Shown here: in pieces, positions 35,735 to 45,632 of the stretch | Position numbering within the stretch: the first letter of the stretch is position 1 | Layout: each line of letters begins with the position of its first letter | Source: Ceratodon purpureus | Taxonomy: Eukaryota; Streptophyta; Bryopsida; Pseudoditrichales; Ditrichaceae | NCBI GenBank assembly: GCA_014871385.1 | Contig: CM026426.1 | Span: 69,246,674 to 69,310,673 of the forward strand | Direction of reading: 5' to 3' | Length of the DNA: 64,000 nucleotides | The notes under the pieces: model-generated | Told to the model about the DNA's origin: nothing | The model's input: the letters and a program-made list of their open reading frames with translations, nothing else | Databases searched by the model: none | Translations under genes and position numbers: made by a program

Positions 35735-38700
35735 TCAGAAAATGCTACCATCGCTACTTCCACTCTCAGAACTAGATGACTCTGAATCTCCTTCTACCGC
35801 CTCGTCATCGACGAATAGAAGGGCCCTGGGATCAAAAGTAATTGGCCGACTTGGAACATATGTTAGGGCTCCAGATTGAAACGCCTGTGCTAAGTCCTCT
35901 GCGTAGTCCGGAAGTATGAAAGGCTGAATCGGGCTGGAATGAAGACGCCACGATGGAGTGGACACTGCTCTTGGCCCACGTGGCGGTGTTGCTGAAACTA
36001 CTCTGCAATAGAGAACCGATTGTGGTTAGATAGAGTACGTAGAGCTGGAAAGAGAAGTAATGATTGGATAATTTGAACAAAGAATAGAAGACTTACTCCA
36101 CTTGGAAGGTCTTGCTCTCTTAGGAGGCGCTTCGCCTGCTGCTGCCGGCCTTGGATGTTTAGGAGGACCCATGGCTGATGGTTTGAGAAGGGCGTTGAAT
36201 ATGGCTTCGTCCTCCTCAAAAGCGAGAATGTGACGACCAACAGCCTGGGCGGCCTTGATGGAGGCCCCTGAAACTCGAAGAGAAACAAAGAAATGAGAAA
36301 CTTTGGAAAAAACGAGAGGAAAAATGAAGCAGAGATATGTAAGAAGAGTTACCTGTCCCAGCATTCCAGTCAACAACTATGTCGCCGGGCTTGGACAGCT
36401 CCTCAATGATGCTCTGCATCATCTCAGGGGATTTCTCCCTTGGGCCTCTCCACGGCACCTCCCCATTCATGAGCTGAGATTCCGCATCGGTGAAGTTGAA
36501 AATGGCATCACTCTTGGTAATGTTGAGGAGCCCATGTATCAGGTCTTCCTTCTTCGTCTGGAAGGAGAAAGTACTGCCTCTACGAACGTAGACGCGAATC
36601 CAGAATCGCATAGTCTGCAGTCAAGCAAAACTAGTGAGTAAAATGAAGCGGAAGGGTTATCAGTAAGCGAAGAGAAGGGCATGTTCAGGAAAAGTACCAA
36701 GTTCTCGGGGTTCGTAGGAGAAGTCAGGCCGAGTACATTGACACCCCACCAGTCCTTGAACAGCACGTATCCACCAGCAGCAGCTTCTTCCTCGATATCC
36801 TTAGCCAGCTTCTGATCAGTGTTGTAGATGAGGCAGATGGCACCATCTTTCTGCAGGAATTCATCTGCAAAATGGAAGATGTCGTACAAATAATCCTTGT
36901 AGCGAGAGTTCCAAGGCGGAATACTCGTGGGAGGAACGGAAACGGATGGGACGGGAAGATTCTCAGGAATGTCGGCAATGATCAAGTCGACTCCCAGATG
37001 GTTCTCTTCTTTGCACCGGTCCGGAACTTCGTTTTCGCGGCCTGCTCCAAACTTGAGCAAACAAGAAAGGAGAGTTAGTAACTACATAGTGAGTAGAGGT
37101 GGCAGAATCCATTAAATGTCGAAATATAGGAACAAACCTTGCGAATGAAGTCTTGAGTCTTGATCCAATCCGGGTCGCCACCTTTTATCTCCTGTCTCCT
37201 ATTTCGCCGTAACATGGAATCCACAAATGAGTTGAAGACGGAAACATGTGTGGAAATCGAAGCTCCAGCGGAAGAAGTTGGTTGAGGATATAGTTTGGCC
37301 TTCCTCTGCTCAATGAGACTTCGCGTGATCGCAGAAGCACCAATGGATGAAGGCGCAGTCGCTGTGGTCGACGTTGGCATTGGGACGTCTACAGTTGGAG
37401 AAGCGTTGCCCGTCTCCTTCCCTGGTGAGGAAGACTCAGCCCCAGTATCTTGTGAGGTCTGTGACTTCGAACCCAGTGTTCGCAGTCGCCGAGCTCTCCC
37501 TTTCTTCGGTTGAGGTGCAGATGATTGACTTTGATGTTCTTCGTCTTCTTCAGAACCGTCGTTGGAGTCTCCGACTACTGGTGCTCGAAGATCAAGTGAT
37601 GATTTGACATCGGCCTCAGAATCGACTGTAAAACCACGGAGGCAATCTAGATACCAACATCCTGCCTCCAAGTGGGGAGCTTTGTACCTCTTCAATTGCT
37701 GAGCAGAGTAGATACACTCGTCCGTGCCTCTCTGGATCCATAAAGGAAAGTACTTCGGGAGTTGGTGGACAGTGACGGCTCCTTTGGGAAGAAGCTCTCT
37801 CTTGAAGTACCTAATGTGGGCCAATTTTAAAATACTTAGTATGTGGGAGAGACGAAATGCAGGATTCGAAATGCACACATGTTTGAGAAAAGATTCATAC
37901 CGGTAAATGACTCGCTTGACAACATCTACCGTTCCAGGGAATTTCGTGAAAATCGACTTCTTATCAAAAGTCTTCTTCGCCTTGGATCCAAGGAATGCCG
38001 GGAATGCTCTGTCCCAAAGCAGAATACGCCAGCTCTCCACGTAATCGCGTGGTCGCTGAACATCAGGGGAGGCATTCCAATTGATGTCCAGCTCCTCAGA
38101 CTTACACATGTTCTCGAACTCTTGGATGACCGCTTCTTCCAACTACAAGAGACAGTCAGCAGAATTAGACTACAACAATCAAAGTGATACAATGACAAAG
38201 ACATTATCAGTTCTGGAAATAAGGGAGCATACCCCTGCCCAGAATGAAGCCCTGTTTAGCCAACGGTCGAGGTCAGCTTCCTTGAACTCCGGTGGTGGGA
38301 ACCTATAAGACTGCCTTGAAGTCGGAGAGGAGTTCCACCACCTCAACCAACGAGCTTTGTACTTGGGTTCCACTGCCGCCGGCACAATCTTCTGCAGCTT
38401 GTCCAATGTCATCTCAGGTTTGTTGAGATCGCTGAAGTGGCGGTTAATCTGCATTTAGAACAGAACTGTTAGCATTATGAAATGAAGATATCATAGGAGA
38501 TAAGAACAAAATAGCTTAAGATGAAGTGATTAAGGATTCACCTCGGCAAGGAAGTCGTCACCATTTTTGGGATTCGCAATGGCCAAGTACTTGGTGAAGT
38601 CCTTCTTCTTGACGGCCTCAATGTAGTTGTTTGACGCTGTCGTCATCGCATCCCACACTCCAGATCCAGATTGATCGTCTATTGGCGTGTTCTCCTTGTA

Positions 38701-39732
38701 GGCTCTTGCGGCCTGATCCGAGGCGACTGCAATCTCTCTCTGTACATGGAGATACAATATGTTAAAATCAATGTACAAACCACTTGAAATGCATTACTTA
38801 AAGTATATGGATCAGACGAATGTACTTGCTGAGTCATGGTATAAATTCTTACTCGGTATAGGAACGCAATGAAAACCTTTGTTGTCAAGGTGAACCATCG
38901 GTCCTTTGCGTGTTTATTCTGCACACAGATTTCAAACTCTTCGGGGCTTAGAAGATCTTTGAATTCTTCTAACTTCATGACACCGAAAGAGCGGATGCGG
39001 AATAACTTCGCTGGAAGATTACTCTTCACATGGTCATTCTCAGTAGACCTGTGGACAAAATAAACAGTTTAGAAAACACATCATAATAGAAGGATGATCC
39101 GAAATCAAAATTGAAAAATTGTTCCACCAAAATTCTTACCAGTTGATGTCGTGCATGGCATGGAGAAGATTGCCCACTTGGCCGCGGGGGTCCAATATGA
39201 TGCAATGCACGGAGATGTGCCAAGCTGGGTCGTCGGCATGATGCTTGTTGATGTGCCGTAACCAAGCTGAAAGGCGATGGTTACCTTCCCATACAAAAAA
39301 CATTTTGCCACTGAATTGATTGAGGTCATCGTCTAAACCTAGGTCGGCTTCGAAGGCTTCGTTAGCCCTACGCCAGCACGGGCTCCACTTTGCCTTCACT
39401 TCCTCCGTGACATCCATTGACACCTCTTCAGTGTTGAACATGGAAATGTACATCACGCGGTCCCCATCTCTGTAGCCCTTCACGAACTCCCTCTCCAGAT
39501 GTTGCACGCCCATTTCGCCAACCGGTCTGACTTTTGCCATTGCGACCATTCTACACAATGGGACCAGCAGGCGAGACTTCCTCAAGGGCTGAATACGAAC
39601 GGCATTGATGACGTTGATCGAGTCAACTTTATGCTGTGTTCGATGAAGCAGTTCCCCTTCAAGAGCGTCTTTCAAGTCCAAAGGCTTTGATGATGATGGC
39701 AACACGTCCTGTGTTTGCGTCAACTCGGGTAC
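35735..39732 (-). CDS. ParB-like domain fused to beta-class DNA methyltransferase-like domain, ten exons, open
   Basis: Exons (minus): 39732-39140, 39048-38853, 38739-38542, 38448-38233, 38142-37901, 37810-37138, 37051-36698, 36614-36353, 36267-36097, 36000-35735. All junctions are GT-AG, every phase agrees, and the sum is 1,057 codons with one terminal stop. Residue numbers count from 39732. WEGNHRLSAW (148-157), with an upstream VRPVGEMGVQHLE segment, resembles the ParB/sulfiredoxin nucleotide-binding core. LIIADIPEN (730-738) sits where N4/N6-MTases have motif IV DPPY. GDIVVDWNAGTGAS (about 901-914) followed by RHILAFEEDEAIF fits motifs I and II. Motif IV before motif I is the beta-class order. 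The region between is unrecognised, with a Ser/Arg/Pro-rich linker around 560-660. The tail is acidic (DSESSSSESGSSD). The true 5' exon is unresolved; the frame at 39732 needs a phase-0 upstream exon. The DPPY change makes catalysis uncertain. Confidence 0.75.
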
Positions 39733-39871
39733 CTGCCGTAAGGAATGGAAAGGAACAATCAAACACAACAATGTAGATACTGAGAAATGGAATTTACCAA
39801 CCACATAGAGATTTTCTCATAAATGAAAGAGTAAAAAAAAACATCTCAAATTTCATCTATAGCACCAAGAA

Positions 39872-40487
39872 TCAAGGCCGTGCCACTCTACGAGGAGCCC
39901 TTCCATAGTACTGTCTAGCCTCTCTACTATTCCAATGATGGCGCCTCCTCCAAAATCGCCTGGTCTGACGGCAAGCGCTGGGCAGTATTGCCGGAAGGGC
40001 AAACACTACATGGGCTGGCCTCCTCAACACCAAAGGTGAAACTGGGGGATTAGGCGAAGACGGCGGTGTGCCAAGACGTGGAGAGGTGGGCATGTACACT
40101 GGAGAGGTGGGCATGTACACAGGAGAGGTGGGCTCATAAACAGGCGAAGTAGGCATGTACTGGGGTGACTGGACCTCGAAAGGTCCAGTGTCTACACCTA
40201 AAGGAATGGCTATATCACAGGTACAAAGACGCTCATCCTCTGGGTCTGACAGGTCTGAAAGGTTTATGACAGAGATTGGAGAATTGACAGACATGTCGGG
40301 AGCATCAGAGCCTACCTGCGAGTACAAGGCACATGAGGAAGTTAGAGTTTTCAAATCATTTGAAAGAACTTTAAGAAGCTCAACTTCAATTATTTCGGAA
40401 ATGAAGAACATGCGTATCCAACTAATATAACATCAAAAACTATACCTCAGTCTCCTCAGGTCCCTTGCTTTCACTCTCGGTCCCCAT
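39872..40487 (-). CDS. Small protein with RNA polymerase II CTD-like heptads
   Basis: Exon 1, 40487-40446 (MGTESESKGPEETE), ends at GAG|GTATAG. Exon 2 starts at 40315 after TCGCAG, phase 0, and runs to a stop at 39872, giving about 162 aa. After an acidic N-terminus come four heptads, YMPTSPV, YEPTSPV, YMPTSPV and YMPTSPR, matching the YSPTSPS pattern at Y1, P3, T4, S5 and P6 but not S2. A basic C-terminal block (RPAHVVFALPAILP, RFWRRRHHW) is conserved in the outer copy. It is immediately upstream of the ParB-methyltransferase exons (140 bp) on the same strand. It could be a separate gene or, with an unrecognised internal donor, the 5' part of the same one. The heptads may attract CTD-binding factors, which is inference. 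Confidence 0.55.
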
Positions 40488-40561
40488 GTTCTGCTGTGAA
40501 GTATCCTATACGTCATAGAAAATGCACTGATGTCGTTAATTAAAATCATTCTCTCCCGCGA

Positions 40562-43469
40562 GCAAAATAATGAAGTTAAAAAGCAAAAAAAAAAACAAAA
40601 CAAAATTGAATGAGGCCGCGGCACTCGTGTCTGCTCCGAAAGCAGACACGGTGCCGACTCATTCGAATTGGATTAAATTAAAAAAATAATAATGAGAGCC
40701 TCATGGAAGGCATAGAGCCATCTCGGCCTGGTTCAGTATCAACTATTAAAGCACTCATGAGGTTCCCCATACTCCCAGGTACCCAAACTCCCACTTGAAT
40801 CCAACCAAAATAAAGAAGTTAAAAAGCCAAAAAAAAAAATAAACAAAATTGAATGAGGCCGCGGCACTCGTGTCTGCTCCGAAAGCAGACACGGTGCCGA
40901 CTCATTCGAATTGGATTAAATTAAAAAAATAATAATGAGAGCCTCATCGAAGGCATAGAGCCTTCTCGGCCTGGTTCAGTATCAACTACTAAAGCACTCA
41001 TGAGGTTCCCCACACTCCCAGGTACCCAAACTCCCACTTGAATCCAACCAAAATCAAGAAGTTAAAAAGCCAAAAAAAAAAAATAAACAAAATTGAATGA
41101 GGCCGCGGCACTCGTGTCTGCTCCGAAAGCAGACACGGTGCCGACTCATTCGAATTGGATTAAATTAAAAAAATAATAATGAGAGCCTCATCGAAGGCAT
41201 AGAGCCTTCTCGGCCTGGTTCAGTATCAACTATTAAATCACTTATGAGTTTCCCCACACTCCCAGGTACCCAAACTCCCACTTGAATCCAACCAAAATAA
41301 AGAAGTTCAAAAGCAAAAAAAAAAATAAACAAAATTGAATGAGGCCGCGGCACTCGTGTCTGCTCCGAAAGCAGACACGGTGCCGACTCATTCGAATTGG
41401 ATTAAATTAAAAAAATAATAATGAGAGCCTCATCGAAGGCATAGAGCCTTCTCGGCCTGGTTCAGTATCAACTACTAAAGCACTCATGAGGTTCCCCACA
41501 CTCCCAGGTACCCAAACTCCCACTTGAATCCAACCAAAATCAAGAAGTTAAAAAGCCAAAAAAAAAAAATAAACAAAATTGAATGAGGCCGCGGCACTCG
41601 TGTCTGCTCCGAAAGCAGACACGGTGCGGACTCATTCGAATTGGATTAAATTAAAAAAATAATAATGAGAGCCTCATGGAAGGCATAGAGCCTTCTCGGC
41701 CTGGTTCAGTATCAACTATTAAAGCACTCATGAGATTCCCCACACTCCCAGGTACCCAAACTCCCACTTGTTTCCAACCAAAATAATGAAGTTAAAAAGC
41801 AAAAAAAAAAACAAAACAAAATTGAATGAGGCCGCGGCACTCGTGTCTGCTCCGAAAGCAGACACGGTGCCGACTCATTCGAATTGGATTAAATTAAAAA
41901 AATAATAATGAGAGCCTCATGGAAGGCATAGAGCCATCTCGGCCTGGTTCAGTATCAACTATTAAAGCACTCATGAGGTTCCCCACACTCCCAGGTACCC
42001 AAACTCCCACTTGAATCCAACCAAAATCAAGAAGTTAAAAAGCCAAAAAAAAAAAATAAACAAAATTGAATGAGGCCGCGGCACTCGTGTCTGCTCCGAA
42101 AGCAGACACGGTGCCGACTCATTCGAATTGGATTAAATTAAAAAAATAATAATGAGAGCCTCATCGAAGGCATAGAGCCTTCTCGGCCTGGTTCAGTATC
42201 AACTATTAAATCACTTATGAGTTTCCCCACACTCCCAGGTACCCAAACTCCCACTTGAATCCAACCAAAATAAAGAAGTTCAAAAGCAAAAAAAAAAATA
42301 AACAAAATTGAATGAGGCCGCGGCACTCGTGTCTGCTCCGAAAGCAGACACGGTGCGGACTCATTCGAATTGGATTAAATTAAAAAAATAATAATGAGAG
42401 CCTCATCGAAGGCATAGAGCCTTCTCGGCCTGGTTCAGTATCAACTATTAAATCACTTATGAGTTTCCCCACACTCCCAGGTACCCAAACTCCCACTTGA
42501 ATCCAACCAAAATAAAGAAGTTCAAAAGCAAAAAAAAAATAAACAAAATTGAATGAGGCCGCGGCACTCGTGTCTGCTCCGAAAGCAGACACGGTGCCGA
42601 CTCATTCGAATTGGATTAAATTAAAAAAATAATAATGAGAGCCTCATCGAAGGCATAGAGCCTTCTCGGCCTGGTTCAGTATCAACTATTAAATCACTTA
42701 TGAGGTTCCCGACACTTCTAGGTACCCAAACTCCCACTTGAATCCAACCAAAATCAAGAAGTTAAAAAGCCAAAAAAAAAAAATAAACAAAATTGAATGA
42801 GGCCGCGGCACTCGTGTCTGCTCCGAAAGCAGACACGGTGCCGACTCATTCGAATTGGATTAAATTAAAAAAATAATAATGAGAGCCTCATCGAAGGCAT
42901 AGAGCCTTCTCGGCCTGGTTCAGTATCAACTACTAAAGCACTCATGAGGTTCCCCACACTCCCAGGTACCCAAACTCCCACTTGAATCCAACCAAAATCA
43001 AGAAGTTAAAAAGCCAAAAAAAAAAAATAAACAAAATTGAATGAGGCCGCGGCACTCGTGTCTGCTCCGAAAGCAGACACGGTGCGGACTCATTCGAATT
43101 GGATTAAATTAAAAAAATAATAATGAGAGCCTCATCGAAGGCATAGAGCCTTCTCGGCCTGGTTCAGTATCAACTATTAAAGCACTCATGAGGTTCCCCA
43201 CACTCCCAGGTACCCAAACTCCCACTTGAATCCAACCAAAATCAAGAAGTTAAAAAGCCAAAAAAAAAAAATAAACAAAATTGAATGAGGCCGCGGCACT
43301 CGTGTCTGCTCCGAAAGCAGACACGGTGCGGACTCATTCGAATTGGATTAAATTAAAAAAATAATAATGAGAGCCTCATGGAAGGCATAGAGCCTTCTCG
43401 GCCTGGTTCAGTATCAACTATTAAAGCACTCATGAGGTTCCCCACACTCCCAGGTACCCAAACTCCCAA
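40562..43469. repeat. Satellite array B, about 243-bp unit, 12 copies
   Basis: Units start near GAATGAGGCCGCGGCACTCG at 40608, 40850, 41094, 41336, 41581, 41825, 42068, 42310, 42552, 42796, 43040 and 43282. Each contains a strong hairpin (stem GTGTCTGCT / AGCAGACAC, loop CCGAA) extended outward by GAATGAG / CTCATTC arms. An A/T-rich TTAAATTAAAAAAATAATAA block follows, and then a poly-A tract. Copies are almost identical, so amplification is recent. Variant sites (CCGACTC/CGGACTC, catGGAAGG/catCGAAGG, AAAGCACTCATGAG/AAATCACTTATGAG) are shared among non-adjacent units. Open frames within it are shadows. Confidence 0.96.
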
Positions 43470-44567
43470 CTTAAATCCGAGCACTCAAATGAATCCGAGT
43501 TGCGCACAGCAAACCCGAACCCAATATTCACCCTGAGCAAGCAGCATATGTGGTCCTCAAGATTGAAGTCTCAATCCCAATTGTCCAACACAATCCCCAA
43601 CACACACGCCTTAACACACATCACAGACGAAAGAAGTTCCGAAATCCGATTTTCAAATCCCCAAGTTGCGAATCTTCATCAAACACAAGTATTTCCAGAA
43701 TCCAACTTCCCCACACAACCCGGCAACCACGGGACCCGAACCCCCAACATAAAGAACCTTCAATGCGCAACATTCTAATCCTCGAATCTTCCCATCACTC
43801 AAGAGCCGCGAATACCCAATACTTAAGATAAACCCAAAAAACTTCGAATCCCCAAGCAAACCCATCAAACCTTAGCACCCAGCAAGCAGACTCACAATTT
43901 CCAAGCACCCAAGCACCCTGCAATCTCACAACATTTCCCCACAAACTCCCAACAAGCTTTGAACAAGTAGTTAAACCAAACAGCAAAGCTCGCCTACCTC
44001 GTCGTCTTCGTCGTCGTCGTCGTCGCCTACCTCGAGCTGGCCGTCGACCTGGTCCGCTTGCTCAACTTCGAGCTGGCCGTCGACCTCGTCCGCTTGCTCA
44101 ACTCCGAGCTGGTCCTGAAGCTCTTCTCTCCCATCAACGTCGCCGACCTGCGCGGCAGGGGCAATCTGCTCATCATCACCATCGCCGCGGCCTCCCAGAT
44201 TCACCTCTGCCAGCGCAGCCATAGCTCTCCCTCCCACTCCTGCTGCTAAGATGCTTTGCCTGGCTCTCCTCGCTTCGACTCGGAGTTGTTCCAGTTCATT
44301 GCACTCTCCAACCCGATCCCCGACCCCTCTCAACCACATTGTACTCTGTATAAAAATAGCTTGAATTTGAATCCATGGATGGATGGCGCGGCCCCTCTCT
44401 TTGAGACATATGCTCAGACTGTGTCAAGTGCCGCGGCCCCTCTCACTGAGACTTACAGCAAACCTCACTCCCTTCAATCAAACTAATTAATGAACAGCGT
44501 TTCACTAATATAGTCTATAATTCATAATTCACAATAGCGTGGTTCTCGACGGATTAGAAATACTTAC
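43470..44567. other. Interval between satellite array B and basic gene
   Basis: C/A-rich sequence to about 43980, then a G/C-rich stretch (43985-44260) open on the minus strand with Asp/Glu-rich and LEVEQADEVDGQ-type repeats. A simple GTCGTC run lies near 44003-44028. There is no recognisable domain and coding status is doubtful. It corresponds to 31586-33043 in the outer copy. Confidence 0.4.
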
Positions 44568-44996
44568 CTTATCTGATTGAGAATCAGGCTCCCCTGTTGA
44601 GAACTCATTGAATGAAATCGATGGTTGCGGAGACTCTAGTTTCTGACTACAATTAAAGACTAATTCTTCCGTCATGGCCTCCCGTGCTCCTCTACTTAAA
44701 TGTACAACCTGTTCCTGCTCGTGATTCTCGACGTCCGTGTTCTCTAATAATTCCTCTTTCTCCTCTACTATAGAATCGAGAATGAGTTTGCGAAGGCTAC
44801 AAAACTTCAAAGCTACAGGCAGATCTCCTCCTCTCCGTTTCACGGGTGCACTCAAATGGTCACTTTTAGAATCTACCTGCTTACGTGATGCTCTCCTCTT
44901 TCTAGCTCTTCTATTTGTAAAATCAGTGCGGCCAGGTTTCCTTCTCTGTTTAGGAGTAACATAAGTGGAGGGAGATGGCCCTCCACTCTGCTTCAT
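44568..44996 (-). CDS. Basic nuclear-type protein exon, inner copy
   Basis: ATG at 44996-44994. 143 codons lead to a strong donor (AAG|GTAAGTA at 44568/44567), phase 0. The peptide has PSTYVTPKQRRKPGRTDFT, NRRARKRRASRKQ (a bipartite NLS-like cluster), SAPVKRRGG and an acidic Glu-rich second half (EEKEELLE). The outer copy preserves the same blocks. The downstream exon is not identified. A phase-0 acceptor exists at 40315 (CTD-heptad exon), which would place the satellite array inside an intron; an undetected nearer exon is the alternative. It is divergent from the transposase start by 636 bp. I do not recognise the family. Confidence 0.55.
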
Positions 44997-45632
44997 GTGT
45001 CTAACCAAAGGAAGGACTCTCTCACAAAAAGACTTTCATGAAAACTTCTCCCTGCTTAAATACCTCTCACGTACAACTATTCTCCTAGAACCCTAAGTTG
45101 ATATACAATCTCAACAACTGACACATTGTCTGCCCACTTTATATTAAGAATATCATTAACAATTCTATAATTGAAGCTAGATTTTAAATATCAACCTTTA
45201 ATTATAAGGAATATATCTAAGTGCACTTTATATTGAAAGATTTGAATCAAGCACTTCAATCATGCTCCTTTTTATATTCATTGTTTTAAATGTAGAATTA
45301 AAATGACGGCTCATTCTAATCTTATAATACATCATGTCAAATAGAATCCGCTCTACGATTCAAATTTTAAAGTAGAGTTCAATAAACCTTACCTCATATA
45401 CTTAGACCTGCAAAAAGTGGCACTGTAATTAGTTAGCGCCGTCTCTCTTAAATCATACATTCGTTACCTAACAGACAGCATCATTCCCCAACTCTTCACA
45501 TGGACATTCCAACGTGAATAAAATGATCATCAACGATGCATCATTCCTCTCACTTTGCTCTCGCGATAGCGCTTGGCTGATACACTCACTCTCCTCCCTT
45601 CTTCCACTAGTATCACTGAGTTGCCTGCGAAC
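44997..45632. promoter_or_regulatory. Divergent promoter region, inner copy
   Basis: A/T-rich interval between the basic gene and the transposase ATG at 45633. It shares blocks with 33484-34063 (GTTAGCGCC.TCTCTCTTAAA, ATGCATCATTCCTCTCACTT). A single regulatory region probably serves both genes. Confidence 0.5.

Noticed and set aside
35735..39732. Bacterial or phage contamination explaining the methyltransferase motifs
   Set aside because: The gene has nine GT-AG introns with matching phases, a decayed paralog 14 kb away, and sits inside a plant-type MULE with a target duplication.
40562..43469. CRISPR-like or gene-family reading of the regular array, including repeated open frames of about 62 aa
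   Set aside because: The unit is 243 bp and near-identical throughout with no unique spacers. The repeated frames are the satellite read in one frame and include its poly-A/poly-T tract.
45573..45632. Transposase starting at 45573
   Set aside because: The upstream start is not an ATG. The outer copy supports ATG GGG ATG GTC (45633) as the conserved start.
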